Assembly (NCBI GenBank): GCA_020342155.1
Contig: CP070842.1
Span: forward strand, 1,492,405-1,556,404
Length of the DNA stretch: 64,000 nt
Origin: Dehalococcoidales bacterium
Lineage (GTDB): Bacteria > Chloroflexota > Dehalococcoidia > Dehalococcoidales > Fen-1064
Reading direction: 5' to 3'
Positions 44,436 through 53,183 of the stretch are shown here, piece after piece. The position numbers and the translations under genes are program-made. The number at the start of each line of letters is the position of its first letter. The first letter of the stretch is position 1. The notes under the pieces are model-generated. The model did not search any database and was not told where the DNA came from. It saw only the letters and a list, made by a program, of their open reading frames with translations.

Positions 44436-44516
44436 GTTTGAAGGGGCGGAGAGCCCCTTTATTACTCATTCCTCCCCCTCTCCTTGAAAGGAGAGGGGTA
44501 TACAGGGGGTGAGGAT
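44436..44516 (+). repeat. dispersed repeat, long copy (also guaA terminator)
   Basis: An 81-nt unit: hairpin AAGGGGC-ggaga-GCCCCTT with a T-rich tail, then the palindrome CCCCTCTCCTT/AAGGAGAGGGG and the tail ATACAGGGGGTGAGGATG. A second copy is at 45062-45140. The first hairpin probably terminates guaA. The last ATG is the start codon of the following gene. Confidence 0.7.
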
Positions 44517-45030
44517 GGTCGGGAAAAAAACCACTGACAACAAGGTGTGGAAAATGCTGCCTGATAGTGATTATCCAAAGGAGGTAGTGTCCGTAGAGAG
44601 ACCAACAGAACAGTCGGCTGCTAAGCAGGTTGTCACCGTGGTGGCTAACCAGTCGGAGGAAAAGGCGGTGCTAACGGCCATGTCCTTCATGGCTGCGTTC
44701 AATGCTGCCGACCCTGAGGTCGCCCGAGAATGTCTGAATTATCCTCACGCTCGGGTAGGGGCAGACGGCACCCTGGTAATCAACGAGACTGCCAGTGACC
44801 AGATGCCGGGCGATTTCTTTAATATATTCCGGCAACGCACCGGTTGGAACCATAGCTGCTGGGACTTGAGGGAAGTGATTCAGAGCAGTGAGATCAAGGT
44901 ACACCTGAAGGTCACCTTTTCACGCTATCGAACAGACGGCAGCCTGATTGGTACGTACCCCTCCATATGGGTAATGACGGAGCAGGATGGACACTGGGGC
45001 ATAAAGATGCGCTCTAGCTTTGCCGCCTGA
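44515..45030 (+). CDS. NTF2-like (SnoaL-type) small protein
   Basis: About 171 residues. Residues 50-170 have the length and pattern of an NTF2-like cone fold: AVLTAMSFMAAFNAADPEVARECLNYPHARVG, later WVMTEQDGHWGIKMRSSF. The first 45 residues are polar and probably disordered. The function is unknown. Its start codon lies within a dispersed repeat, so the repeat supplies the ribosome site GGGGGTGAGG. Confidence 0.65.
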   Translation: MVGKKTTDNKVWKMLPDSDYPKEVVSVERPTEQSAAKQVVTVVANQSEEKAVLTAMSFMAAFNAADPEVARECLNYPHARVGADGTLVINETASDQMPGDFFNIFRQRTGWNHSCWDLREVIQSSEIKVHLKVTFSRYRTDGSLIGTYPSIWVMTEQDGHWGIKMRSSFAA

Positions 45031-45061
45031 GTAATACTATCTGCGCGAAGGGGAAAGGGAA

Positions 45062-45140
45062 GCTTGAAGGGACGAAGCCCCTTCATCAATCATCCTCCCC
45101 CTCTCCTTTCAAGGAGAGGGGGATACAGGGGGAGAGGATG
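45062..45140 (+). repeat. dispersed repeat, second long copy
   Basis: A 79-nt unit: GAAGGG-acgaag-CCCCTTC hairpin, CCCCCTCTCCTTTCAAGGAGAGGGGG palindrome (in two halves) and ATACAGGGGGAGAGGATG tail, nearly the same as 44436-44516. It separates the NTF2-like gene from purD and may terminate the former. Confidence 0.7.
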
Positions 45141-45169
45141 TCCGGAGAAAAACCACCGGGAGGTAGGAC

Positions 45170-46438
45170 TTGAAGATACTAGTCGTTGGTGGGGGTGCCC
45201 GTGAGCACACCCTGATCTGGAAGCTGGCGCAGAGTCCCCGTACCACGCAACTCTTCGCTGCTCCGGGTAATGCCGGTACCGCCCGGATTGCCAAAAACCT
45301 TGATATCAAAGATACCGACGTTAATTCGCTAGGAGAGGCTGTAAAGAGTGAGAGTATCGAACTGGTGGTCGTTGGCCCGGAAGCACCACTGGCAGTCGGC
45401 GTGGTCGACCACTTTCAGGCTCTCGGTGTTCCCGTTTTCGGGCCGACCAGACAGGCTACTGAGATTGAGTCGAGCAAGGTCTTCTCCAAGGAATTGATGC
45501 AAAAACATGGTATCCCCTGTGCGGAAAGTGTTGCCTTCTCTGACTATGCCGAAGCAAAACGCTACGTCGAGCAGCAGACACCGCCGATAGTGATTAAAGC
45601 CGATGGCCTGGCTTCAGGGAAGGGGGTGGTTGTCGCCGATTCCGTCACTCAGGCAGTGGAGACACTTTCCCAGTTCATGGAAGAGAAAAGCCTGGGGGCG
45701 TCCGGAGACAGAGTGATAATTGAAGAGCACCTGTCTGGTCGGGAGACGAGTGCCTTTGTCTTTACCGATGGTCAGACCGTACTACCGCTGGCCTACGCCT
45801 GCGACTACAAGCGGGTCTTTGACAGTGACCAGGGGCCGAATACCGGCGGCATGGGCAGCTACAGCCCCCCGCCGTTCCTCACCCCGGAACTGGCGAAGAC
45901 AGTACAGGAGACCATCATGAGACCGGCAGTAGCGGCCATGACTGAAGAGGGCAGACCTTACCGGGGAGTCCTCTACGGCGGCCTGATGATTACTTCTGAA
46001 GGCCTGAAGGTAATTGAGTTCAACGCCCGTATGGGCGACCCGGAAGCGCAGGTTGTGTTACCCCTGCTCAAGACCGATCTGGTAGAAATTATACTGGCAG
46101 TAATCAATGGCAACCTTGAACAGGTCAAGATAGAACTTTATGAAGATGCCTGTGTCGGCGTGGCGATGGCCCCCGGTGGATACCCCGGCAGTTACCAGAC
46201 CGGTTATCCCATCACCGGTCTTGATGAGCTCGATGAAGGTGTGGTGGTGTTCCATGCCGGAACGAAGCTTGCCGTTGACGGGCAGGTGTTAACCAGCGGT
46301 GGTCGGACCCTGACGGTGGTGGCTAAAGGCAAGACTACAGCCCAGGCCAGGAAGAAGGTCTATGATAATATCTCGCGGATTCACTTCAAGGACTGCCACT
46401 ATCGTAAGGATATCGCCCTCATAAGAGGGGGATCTTAG
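45170..46438 (+). CDS. purD: phosphoribosylamine-glycine ligase
   Basis: A 422-residue ATP-grasp enzyme: VGGGAREHTLIWKLAQS, FGPTRQATEIESSK, VIKADGLASGKGVVVAD, YACDYKRVFDSDQGPNTGGMG in two parts, and FNARMGDPEAQVV. It makes glycinamide ribonucleotide in purine synthesis. A TTG start follows GGGAGGTAGG. It stands in a plus-strand group of purine genes (guaA, purD, purE, purB) with unrelated genes between them. Confidence 0.95.
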   Translation: MKILVVGGGAREHTLIWKLAQSPRTTQLFAAPGNAGTARIAKNLDIKDTDVNSLGEAVKSESIELVVVGPEAPLAVGVVDHFQALGVPVFGPTRQATEIESSKVFSKELMQKHGIPCAESVAFSDYAEAKRYVEQQTPPIVIKADGLASGKGVVVADSVTQAVETLSQFMEEKSLGASGDRVIIEEHLSGRETSAFVFTDGQTVLPLAYACDYKRVFDSDQGPNTGGMGSYSPPPFLTPELAKTVQETIMRPAVAAMTEEGRPYRGVLYGGLMITSEGLKVIEFNARMGDPEAQVVLPLLKTDLVEIILAVINGNLEQVKIELYEDACVGVAMAPGGYPGSYQTGYPITGLDELDEGVVVFHAGTKLAVDGQVLTSGGRTLTVVAKGKTTAQARKKVYDNISRIHFKDCHYRKDIALIRGGS

Positions 46439-46523
46439 AAAACCGATTCTATTCTTCTGTGGTTGCCTCATCCCTTGATTCCCCTCTCCCTTTAAGCAAC
46501 GGTGTCTGTAGATTATCTAGTAA

Positions 46524-47264
46524 CTATCCTGATGCCTTACGACATAACACATAAATACACTCATCGGAGAGCTCCATCTTTTCTATGGTAAATCCACACT
46601 CTTCAAGTAGATTACACAACGTCTTCTTGCTTGTGTGTACGTGGTAATGCCAGCCTGACCAATCGATACGTTTCACTGATGAGTAGTACAAAAACTCTCC
46701 CCAGAGTAGCGGTTTCCGCCTAATGAATTTCCAGTAGCAAAAGAGCTTGCAATCTGTCCAGAGCCGCTTCAACGAGGTGATAATACTAGGATTCTGCCAG
46801 GTTTCGACACTCATATAAAGGATGCCGGTGCCTTTCAGCACGTTGTTCAAAGAAGTTAGTAATGTCCTGCGTTTATCGGGAGGTACATATTCGAAAGCTT
46901 CCGAGAACCAGATACCGTCAAAGGTGTTTGGACGAAAGGGAAGCTGAAAGATAGAGCCATGCGTAAAAATAACGTTATCTATTACCAGGCATTTCTTCTT
47001 TGCCTTTACCAGACTGTTACGGGTAAGGTCAAGACCTACCACCTCCGCCACTCTCTCAGCAAGTCTTAGGGTGTGTCTACCGTCTCCGCAGGCTAAATCC
47101 AAGATGACAGCGTTTGTTTCAGTTTTGTCGACAATTTGATGGAGATACTCTTCCTCGACCTGATTTCTGAATTCACCACCTGCCGCTGGTCCTTCCCACT
47201 TGGCTTCATACGGTAAACGGATATTCTCCATCATTTTGGATAGAAAACGTTCTCTTTTAGCCAC
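46524..47264 (-). CDS. class I SAM-dependent methyltransferase
   Basis: A 246-residue protein with SAM motif I ILDLACGDGRHT, VVGLDLT (motif II), and FDGIWFSEAFEYVPPDKR before a Met11-type domain. The substrate is unknown. The GTG start at 47264 is uncertain; ATG 47231 or 47234 is possible. It is the only minus-strand gene in the purine region and is more AT-rich, perhaps acquired. Confidence 0.82.
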   Translation of the reverse strand: MAKRERFLSKMMENIRLPYEAKWEGPAAGGEFRNQVEEEYLHQIVDKTETNAVILDLACGDGRHTLRLAERVAEVVGLDLTRNSLVKAKKKCLVIDNVIFTHGSIFQLPFRPNTFDGIWFSEAFEYVPPDKRRTLLTSLNNVLKGTGILYMSVETWQNPSIITSLKRLWTDCKLFCYWKFIRRKPLLWGEFLYYSSVKRIDWSGWHYHVHTSKKTLCNLLEECGFTIEKMELSDECIYVLCRKASG

Positions 47265-47350
47265 CTCTTTCTTTCCATCTCCAACCGTGTATAATAGTAT
47301 TTCACTAGACGGTATCGTAGTTGCAGTAGAAAATCAAGTATTCCGTAATA

Positions 47351-47385
47351 GGCCCCTTTGAAGGAAATAAGGATACAGGGGGTGA
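47351..47385 (+). repeat. dispersed repeat, partial copy
   Basis: CCCCTTTGAAGGAAATAAGGATACAGGGGGTGA in pieces, the tail half of the dispersed repeat, immediately upstream of the UDG-like gene at 47396, for which it gives the ribosome site. Confidence 0.5.
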
Positions 47386-47395
47386 TATAGAACAA

Positions 47396-48007
47396 ATGCA
47401 GATAAGCCATCATATCAGCTGCGAGGAGTTTCCCTGTATTGACGTAAAGCACGAGTGCTACATCGTCCCGGATGTAGACCTGAATCCCAATGAAATATCC
47501 ATTGTGATGATTTCGGAAGCGGCGCCGGAGAATCCCGACGACTATTACTATGCGGGCAAGGACTCTCTATTTCAGCAGACCACAATCCAGGCATTCAATG
47601 ATGCCGGGGCTGATGCCTCATCAATACAGGACATTCTCGATATGGGGGTCTATCTCACCACGGCGGTGAAGTGTGGCAAGACGGGATACGGGATAAAGTC
47701 GGGCACCATCGAAGAATGCTCTAAAATCCTTGAAAAAGAGCTGGCCCTGCTTCCTAATGTAAAGGTCTTCATGCTTATGGGTGATGTGGCCATCAAGGCG
47801 GTCAACTATATTGCCAGGAGGGCGGGTGAAGGCAGGGTGATTCCTGCTGGCTCCACCTACAAGATACGCGGTCAGGAGTATTACTTCCGGGGGAGGTGGG
47901 CTTTTCCGTCCTATCTGCAGGCTGGTCCCAGCTTCTTTATCGAGAAGAGCAAGCGGAGGATGATTGCCGAGGATATTCGAGAAGCGCTGGAATTGGCTTG
48001 TGATTAG
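47396..48007 (+). CDS. uracil-DNA glycosylase-superfamily protein
   Basis: A 203-residue protein with the UDG-fold pattern: ISIVMISEAAPENPDDYYY (the water-activating loop region, GEAPG-like), YLTTAVKCGKTG, VFMLMGDVAIKAVN, and PSYLQAGPSFFIEKSKRRMIAEDI. It matches a divergent group often annotated as uracil-DNA glycosylase family protein. The 4Fe-4S cysteines of family 4 are not complete. Activity is not certain. Confidence 0.65.
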   Translation: MQISHHISCEEFPCIDVKHECYIVPDVDLNPNEISIVMISEAAPENPDDYYYAGKDSLFQQTTIQAFNDAGADASSIQDILDMGVYLTTAVKCGKTGYGIKSGTIEECSKILEKELALLPNVKVFMLMGDVAIKAVNYIARRAGEGRVIPAGSTYKIRGQEYYFRGRWAFPSYLQAGPSFFIEKSKRRMIAEDIREALELACD

Positions 48008-48038
48008 TCGAAAGCTGAAAAGCTGACAGGAGTTTGAC

Positions 48039-49025
48039 ATGATGGAGTGGAAGATCAAACATATCTTTAACTTTGAAAAGGACAGACTTTGGGGAAGCGG
48101 TTATGCTTTTTTCGGCTTTCATGGTAAAAAGGGTGACCAATATTTGCTGCAGTGGGATGAGCACTGGCTTGGTCGTCTGAATCAGGACAACCAGTTCACC
48201 TGGACGGCTGGCTCTGTTAATAAAGGATTGAGTGATAACCATATCGATATCGGTGTGAGTCATCCACATTATATCAGTGAAGCGCCCGATGGTTCATTGG
48301 TTCTTGCCAGCAATGGTAATAACAAGATATTCAAGATTTACCCTGATAGAAAGTCTGCTAAACTATTTATGGATACAGGAGAGCTTGGATTTGTGGATGT
48401 CGGCAATTGCTTGTATGACCGGAATAACACTCTCTGGATCCATGAAATCAGGGGATGTAAAGTATGGCAATTCGATATATATGGTGAGCCCATTCGGACT
48501 CTAGGTGATGGCACACCCGGTTTTCAGAAAGAGCCGGTGTCGTTTAATGAGGTCAGGTTTAACTGGATATACGACCTGCGTCTGGGGCCGGATGGGAATA
48601 TGTATGTAATGGATAGTAAAAACTTCGCCGTGAGGATGATTGATATAGCGAATAAAGTTGTTACTACGGTGGTTGGTACCGGCGAATCTGGCTATACTGG
48701 TGATGGTGGAGATGCCTTGCAGGCGACGTTGGGAAGTAATAGAGACGTCTATTTTGACGGGCCTCTTTCTTTATCTTTAGATGAGGATGGAAACATATTT
48801 ATCGGTGATACGCAAAATCACGCCATGAGAATGGTGGATAGATCAACCAATATCATAACCACGATTGCGGGCAAGAGAGACATTCAACCCCATACCAGAA
48901 ATAACCCCCGAGAAACAGACCCGCTACGACTTAACCTACCTTGGATTGCTAGTCTGGACTATTATAATAACTGTTTGTTTATCCCTGAAGATGATGGCGA
49001 TTTAATCGTGTTGGAGAAGGTGTGA
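48039..49025 (+). CDS. NHL-repeat beta-propeller protein
   Basis: A 328-residue protein with repeated strands typical of NHL/SMP-30-like propellers: APDGSLVLASNGNNKIFKIY, YDLRLGPDGNMYVMDSKNFAVRMID in two parts, LSLSLDEDGNIFIGDTQNHAMRMVD in two parts. There is no signal peptide, so it appears cytoplasmic. The function is unknown; it may be a ligand-binding or lactonase-like protein. It lies 31 nt after the UDG-like gene. Confidence 0.82.
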   Translation: MMEWKIKHIFNFEKDRLWGSGYAFFGFHGKKGDQYLLQWDEHWLGRLNQDNQFTWTAGSVNKGLSDNHIDIGVSHPHYISEAPDGSLVLASNGNNKIFKIYPDRKSAKLFMDTGELGFVDVGNCLYDRNNTLWIHEIRGCKVWQFDIYGEPIRTLGDGTPGFQKEPVSFNEVRFNWIYDLRLGPDGNMYVMDSKNFAVRMIDIANKVVTTVVGTGESGYTGDGGDALQATLGSNRDVYFDGPLSLSLDEDGNIFIGDTQNHAMRMVDRSTNIITTIAGKRDIQPHTRNNPRETDPLRLNLPWIASLDYYNNCLFIPEDDGDLIVLEKV

Positions 49026-49096
49026 ACCAGGCAAGCGGAGAATAATGCATCCTTTTTTAGTAGATTTAATTCCTCATTGATAAACACTAAATCGGT

Positions 49097-49134
49097 TACC
49101 CCCTGTACTTGATAGGAGGGGTATATATAGGGTA
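49097..49134 (+). repeat. dispersed repeat, degenerate copy
   Basis: ACCCCCTGTACTTGATAGGAGGGGTATATATAGGG in the gap before purE keeps the palindrome ends and a trace of the ATACAGGG tail. Confidence 0.4.
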
Positions 49135-49144
49135 AAGTGGTGCT

Positions 49145-49609
49145 ATGCCGCTAGTAGGTGTAGTAATGGGCTCCAAGTCCGACGCTGAGACAATGCAGCC
49201 GGCGCAGGATGTTCTCACGGAACTGGGTATCGACTATGAGGTGTCCGTAATCTCTGCCCATCGTACCCCCGAAAAGGCGAGAGAATACGGGCTTTCAGCA
49301 CGAGATAGTGGGCTTGAAGTCATCATTGCCGCCGCCGGCAGGGCCGCCCATCTGCCGGGGGTGCTTGCTAGCTGGACCACCCTGCCTGTCATCGGCGTAC
49401 CGCTGGCAAGTGGCGAGTTGAGTGGCATTGATGCCCTATACTCCATTGTCCAGATGCCTGCGGGAATACCGGTGGCCTGCATGGCTTTGGGAAGTGCCGG
49501 GGCCAGGAATGCTGCCTACCTGGCGGCCGAGATACTGGGACTCAAACATGAAAACATACGGGTAGCTTACGATAAATACCGCAGCGAGCTCAGGGAGGGT
49601 GGCAAATGA
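49145..49609 (+). CDS. purE: N5-carboxyaminoimidazole ribonucleotide mutase
   Basis: A 154-residue PurE: VGVVMGSKSDAETM, SAHRTPEKAREY with the catalytic His, AAAGRAAHLPGVLA, and SGIDALYSIVQMPAGIPVA. It makes CAIR in purine synthesis. No purK is in the window, so whether it works on N5-CAIR or directly on AIR and CO2 is open. It overlaps purB by 4 nt (ATGA). Confidence 0.94.
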   Translation: MPLVGVVMGSKSDAETMQPAQDVLTELGIDYEVSVISAHRTPEKAREYGLSARDSGLEVIIAAAGRAAHLPGVLASWTTLPVIGVPLASGELSGIDALYSIVQMPAGIPVACMALGSAGARNAAYLAAEILGLKHENIRVAYDKYRSELREGGK

Positions 49610-50961
49610 TTGAGCGCTATTCCCGTCACGCGATGGAGCGGGTATGGTCGGACGAGAATAAATTTGACCGTTGGCTGGATGTTGAAATTGCTGCCTGTGA
49701 GGCCTGGGCCGAGTTAGGTGTCATCCCAAGAAAGGTCATCCCAAAGATTAAAATGGCCCGAGTGGACCTCAAGCGGATGGAGGAGATTCTCCAGGAGACT
49801 CATCATGATATGACAGCGTTCCTCGGGGCTGTATCTGAGAGCCTCGACAGTGAGTCACGCTTTATCCACCTCGGGATGACCTCCTCGGATGTGATGGATA
49901 CTGCCCTCAGCCTGCAACTTGTTGAGGCGGCGGAGTTAATTGATGAGGATATCAAGAAATTAATAGCTGTCCTGGTGGAGAAGGCACTCGAGTATAAATA
50001 TACACCGATGGCTGGTCGTACTCATGGTGTCCATGCCGAACCGATTTCCTTCGGACTGAAGCTGGCGTTGTGGGTTGAGGAGATGAACCGGGGCCGCCGC
50101 CGGTTCCATGAGGGCTGGCGTGAAATCTCCGTCGGCAAGATTTCCGGGGTGGTCGGCACCTACGCCACACTGTCCCCTGAGCTTGAAGAGAAGGTCTGTG
50201 CCCGACTGAAATTAGCCCCGGCACCGGTATCTAACCAGGTCCTGCAGCGGGACCGACATGCTCAATTCCTCACCTCCCTGGCGATAGTTGCCAGTTCGCT
50301 GGAGAAGTTCGCTACCGAAATCAGAGGATTACAGCGTACCGAGGTGCGTGAGGTGGAGGAGCCTTTCAGTGCTGGCCAGACCGGTTCCTCAGCAATGCCG
50401 CACAAGCGTAATCCCGAACTGTGTGAGCGAATCTGTGGACTGGCGCGGCTAGTGCGAGGTTATGCTCTGACTGCCATGGAGAATGTGGCTCTCTGGCATG
50501 AGCGGGACATCAGCCATTCCTCCGCCGAACGCATCATTCTGCCTGATGCCTGTCTGGTAATTGACTATATACTAGACATTTTCACTACTATCATGGATGG
50601 ACTACTGGTGTATCCAGACCGTATGAAAAAGAACATGGATATCACCAAAGGACTGCTCTTTTCGCAACGGGTCTTGCTGGCGTTAATTGACAAGGGAATG
50701 GATCGTCAGCAGGCTTATCGACTGGTACAGCGGAATGCTATGAAAGCGTGGAGGGGGAATAGGAGATTCCTCAATCTGCTGATAGCTGACCCTGAAGTTG
50801 TCGCTGTTCTGCCCGCCGCTGAGCTGGAGCCGTTGTTTGACTACCAGTATTATTTACGCTACGTGGATGATATTTTCGGGCGGTTGGGTATCACCGAAGC
50901 CCAGTGGAAGGACAAGACCGGAAAGACGGAGCCCGGTACACTAGCCCCTCGTGCTATTTAA
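49606..50961 (+). CDS. purB: adenylosuccinate lyase
   Basis: A 451-residue fumarase/aspartase-superfamily enzyme: MTSSDVMDTALSLQL, GRTHGVHAEPISFG with the catalytic His, and the signature loop GSSAMPHKRNPELCERI. It cleaves SAICAR and adenylosuccinate. It is translationally coupled to purE. Confidence 0.96.
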   Translation: MIERYSRHAMERVWSDENKFDRWLDVEIAACEAWAELGVIPRKVIPKIKMARVDLKRMEEILQETHHDMTAFLGAVSESLDSESRFIHLGMTSSDVMDTALSLQLVEAAELIDEDIKKLIAVLVEKALEYKYTPMAGRTHGVHAEPISFGLKLALWVEEMNRGRRRFHEGWREISVGKISGVVGTYATLSPELEEKVCARLKLAPAPVSNQVLQRDRHAQFLTSLAIVASSLEKFATEIRGLQRTEVREVEEPFSAGQTGSSAMPHKRNPELCERICGLARLVRGYALTAMENVALWHERDISHSSAERIILPDACLVIDYILDIFTTIMDGLLVYPDRMKKNMDITKGLLFSQRVLLALIDKGMDRQQAYRLVQRNAMKAWRGNRRFLNLLIADPEVVAVLPAAELEPLFDYQYYLRYVDDIFGRLGITEAQWKDKTGKTEPGTLAPRAI

Positions 50962-51016
50962 TTCAAGTAAGGTGCGGCGATATTCCGTCTGAAGTCTTGA
51001 TGCTGGTGGCGGGTGT

Positions 51017-51715
51017 ATGGTAGCTCGTGAGATAATCCCCGGTGTCTATCAACTTACAAGCGGGGGTACCAACCTGTTTGTTATTGCCGAGGAGGAATTG
51101 ACACTGATTGATACCGGGCTTCCGGGCAGTTCGACGGGAATAGCGGCCTTTGTACGCCGAATCGGCCGTTCGGTTGACGAAATCAGTTCTATCATCATCA
51201 CCCATAATCATATCGACCATATTGGCGCGGTTCCCGAACTATGCAGGTTTAATGATATAGAGATTATCGCACACAAGGCTGACTTGGCTGGTTTCGATAC
51301 TGCTCCTTCCTATCCACATGGTGTACGTAGGCTGCTGAAAATCCCTTTTTTACACCGGGTAAGGCGGCGTTTTGTGCTTGGAGCGGACGAAGTCGATATT
51401 CAGCTGGAGGGTGGCGAGGCACTTAGGCTATTGGGCGGTCTCAGAGTGGTTCCTACTCCGGGACATACGCCAGGCAGTATTTGCCTCTATGCTCCCGGGC
51501 AAAAACTGATGTTTGTTGGTGATGCCCTGCAAAGACGCCGCAAAAAGCTCCGGTTACCGGCAAAAATGGTGAGTACTGATCTGGTAGCAGCAGTAGACTC
51601 AGTGAAGAAGATGGCCGAACTGGACCTCGACATTATTTGCTTCGGGCATGGAAAACCGTTATTCGGGGATGCTCATAGCAGACTGCTGGCGCTTGTCGAG
51701 CGTAGCGGGGGTTGA
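51017..51715 (+). CDS. MBL-fold metallohydrolase
   Basis: A 232-residue metallo-beta-lactamase-fold protein with the metal motif THNHIDHIG, the second His in PTPGHTPGSIC, Asp in FVGDAL, and His in CFGHGKPL, so all ligands for two metals are present. The substrate is unknown; glyoxalase II-like or other thioester or phosphodiester hydrolysis is possible. Confidence 0.88.
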   Translation: MVAREIIPGVYQLTSGGTNLFVIAEEELTLIDTGLPGSSTGIAAFVRRIGRSVDEISSIIITHNHIDHIGAVPELCRFNDIEIIAHKADLAGFDTAPSYPHGVRRLLKIPFLHRVRRRFVLGADEVDIQLEGGEALRLLGGLRVVPTPGHTPGSICLYAPGQKLMFVGDALQRRRKKLRLPAKMVSTDLVAAVDSVKKMAELDLDIICFGHGKPLFGDAHSRLLALVERSGG

Positions 51716-51740
51716 CACCTGTAAGGGCATTGATTATCAT
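51712..51740 (+). promoter_or_regulatory. promoter of rsmD-coaD
   Basis: TTGACA (51712-51717), overlapping the stop codon of the MBL gene, 17-nt spacer, TATCAT (51735-51740). The predicted start is about 10 nt before the rsmD GTG. Confidence 0.65.
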
Positions 51741-51757
51741 CAGCGAGGTAGTTTGGA

Positions 51758-52312
51758 GTGCGGGTAATTACTGGCACGGCTAAAGGGCACCTCCTCAAAG
51801 TTCCAAAAGGCGTCTACGTTCGCCCGGCAACAGACCTGGTTCGGGGAGCGATTTTTTCGATTCTGGAGAGTAATGCCACAAGCTGGGCTCGGGTACTTGA
51901 CCTTTATGCCGGTAGTGGTGCTATCGGGATTGAGGCGCTGAGTCGTGGTGCCGGCTGGGTTGATTTTGTTGACCGTGAAAGACGCTGTTGTGGTATAATC
52001 AAAGAGAACCTGGAAAAGACAAAGCTCGATGCTAATGCTCACATCTATTGCTGTAGCGTTGCCAGAGCCCTTGCCTTCCTTGACAAGGAGTATAGTATCA
52101 TACTGATGGATCCTCCCTACGTTGATTCGTCGATAGGTAATGTGGTTGAGCAGTTAGCAAGCTCTAAACTGGTGGGGTCAGATACGGTTGTGGTGGTAAC
52201 ACACTCTCCCAGACTAGCTCTCAATTCAAGCTATGGTGTACTAAGCATGCTTAAAGAACACCGCCATGGTGATAGTTGTATCTCAATCTATCGAAAGGGG
52301 AACAAAACGTGA
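51758..52312 (+). CDS. rsmD: 16S rRNA (guanine966-N2)-methyltransferase
   Basis: A 184-residue RsmD: VITGTAKGHLLKVPKG, RPATDLVRGAIFSIL, SAM motif LDLYAGSGAIGIEALSRGA, catalytic DPPY. It methylates G966 of 16S rRNA. The start is GTG. Pairing with coaD directly downstream is very common in bacteria. Confidence 0.94.
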   Translation: MRVITGTAKGHLLKVPKGVYVRPATDLVRGAIFSILESNATSWARVLDLYAGSGAIGIEALSRGAGWVDFVDRERRCCGIIKENLEKTKLDANAHIYCCSVARALAFLDKEYSIILMDPPYVDSSIGNVVEQLASSKLVGSDTVVVVTHSPRLALNSSYGVLSMLKEHRHGDSCISIYRKGNKT

Positions 52313-52791
52313 CAATTGCAGTTTACCCCGGTAGTTTCGACCCGATAACGAACGGACATATCGACATTGCTACCAGGGCTGCCCAACTATTTGATAAGCT
52401 GATTATTGGGATTTATGATATGCCTGATAAGCGTATCCTCTTCTCTGTGGAGGAGAGAGTTAACTTGGTAAGAAGGGCGGTGACACAGATTCCCAATATT
52501 GAGGTGACCTCATTCAGCACTCTGACTGTGGATTTTGCTAAAGAGGTAGGAGCCAAAGTCCTTGTGCGTGGTCTGAGAATGGTTACCGACTTCGAGCGGG
52601 AATTCGAGATGTCGCTGATGAATAAGAAGCTGTACCCTGAACTGGAGCTGGTCTGCCTGATGACCGGTCTTCAATACCAGTTCCTCAGTTCCAGCCTGCT
52701 CAAGGAGGTAGCCGGCCTGGGTGGTGATATCCGTAACCTGGTCCCAGAATTTGTAGCTTCGGCCTTGAAAGAGAAACTCGGTAACGAGTAA
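52309..52791 (+). CDS. coaD: phosphopantetheine adenylyltransferase
   Basis: A 160-residue CoaD: AVYPGSFDPITNGHIDIATRA, with the TNGH nucleotidyl-transfer motif; LVRGLRMVTDFEREFEMSLMNKKL in two parts, and SSSLLKEVAGLGGDI. It makes dephospho-CoA. A GTG start at 52309 overlaps the rsmD stop (GTGA) and follows AAAGGGG. Confidence 0.95.
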   Translation: MTIAVYPGSFDPITNGHIDIATRAAQLFDKLIIGIYDMPDKRILFSVEERVNLVRRAVTQIPNIEVTSFSTLTVDFAKEVGAKVLVRGLRMVTDFEREFEMSLMNKKLYPELELVCLMTGLQYQFLSSSLLKEVAGLGGDIRNLVPEFVASALKEKLGNE

Positions 52792-52841
52792 TAAAGCTTT
52801 AAAAAGAGGGGAATTCCCTGAGTAAGAAGGAGGCATGCTGA

Positions 52842-53048
52842 ATGGCGTACAAGATTACGGACGAGTGCATTAGCTGCGGGGCTTGTGAACCAGAGTGTCC
52901 CAACGAGGCAATCAGCGAGGGCGAGACCATCTATGTCATTGACTCCGAGAAGTGCACTGAGTGCGTTGGTTTCCATGATAGTTCCAAGTGTGCTGAGATT
53001 TGTCCGGTAGACTGCTGCGTCCCTGACCCGGACCATCCGAGAGACTAA
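52842..53048 (+). CDS. 2[4Fe-4S] ferredoxin, Allochromatium type
   Basis: A 68-residue ferredoxin. The first cluster motif is [12 protein letters not shown]; the second is [22 protein letters not shown], with the 6- to 8-residue insertion between the second and third Cys and an extra Cys near the C-terminus, as in the Alvin/YfhL type, which has a very low-potential cluster. AAGGAGGC precedes the ATG. Confidence 0.95.
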   Translation: MAYKITDECISCGACEPECPNEAISEGETIYVIDSEKCTECVGFHDSSKCAEICPVDCCVPDPDHPRD

Positions 53049-53183
53049 TAACGCTCGGTATAAGACGTGGAAGGCACTCTATCTGGGTGACACTCCGTTT
53101 ACTTCATGTTAACCACGGGTAGGAAGATTTATGTGATAAATGGCCAGCGGGGCTTTGTCCGACAACCCTGTTCGGTTGTGTTT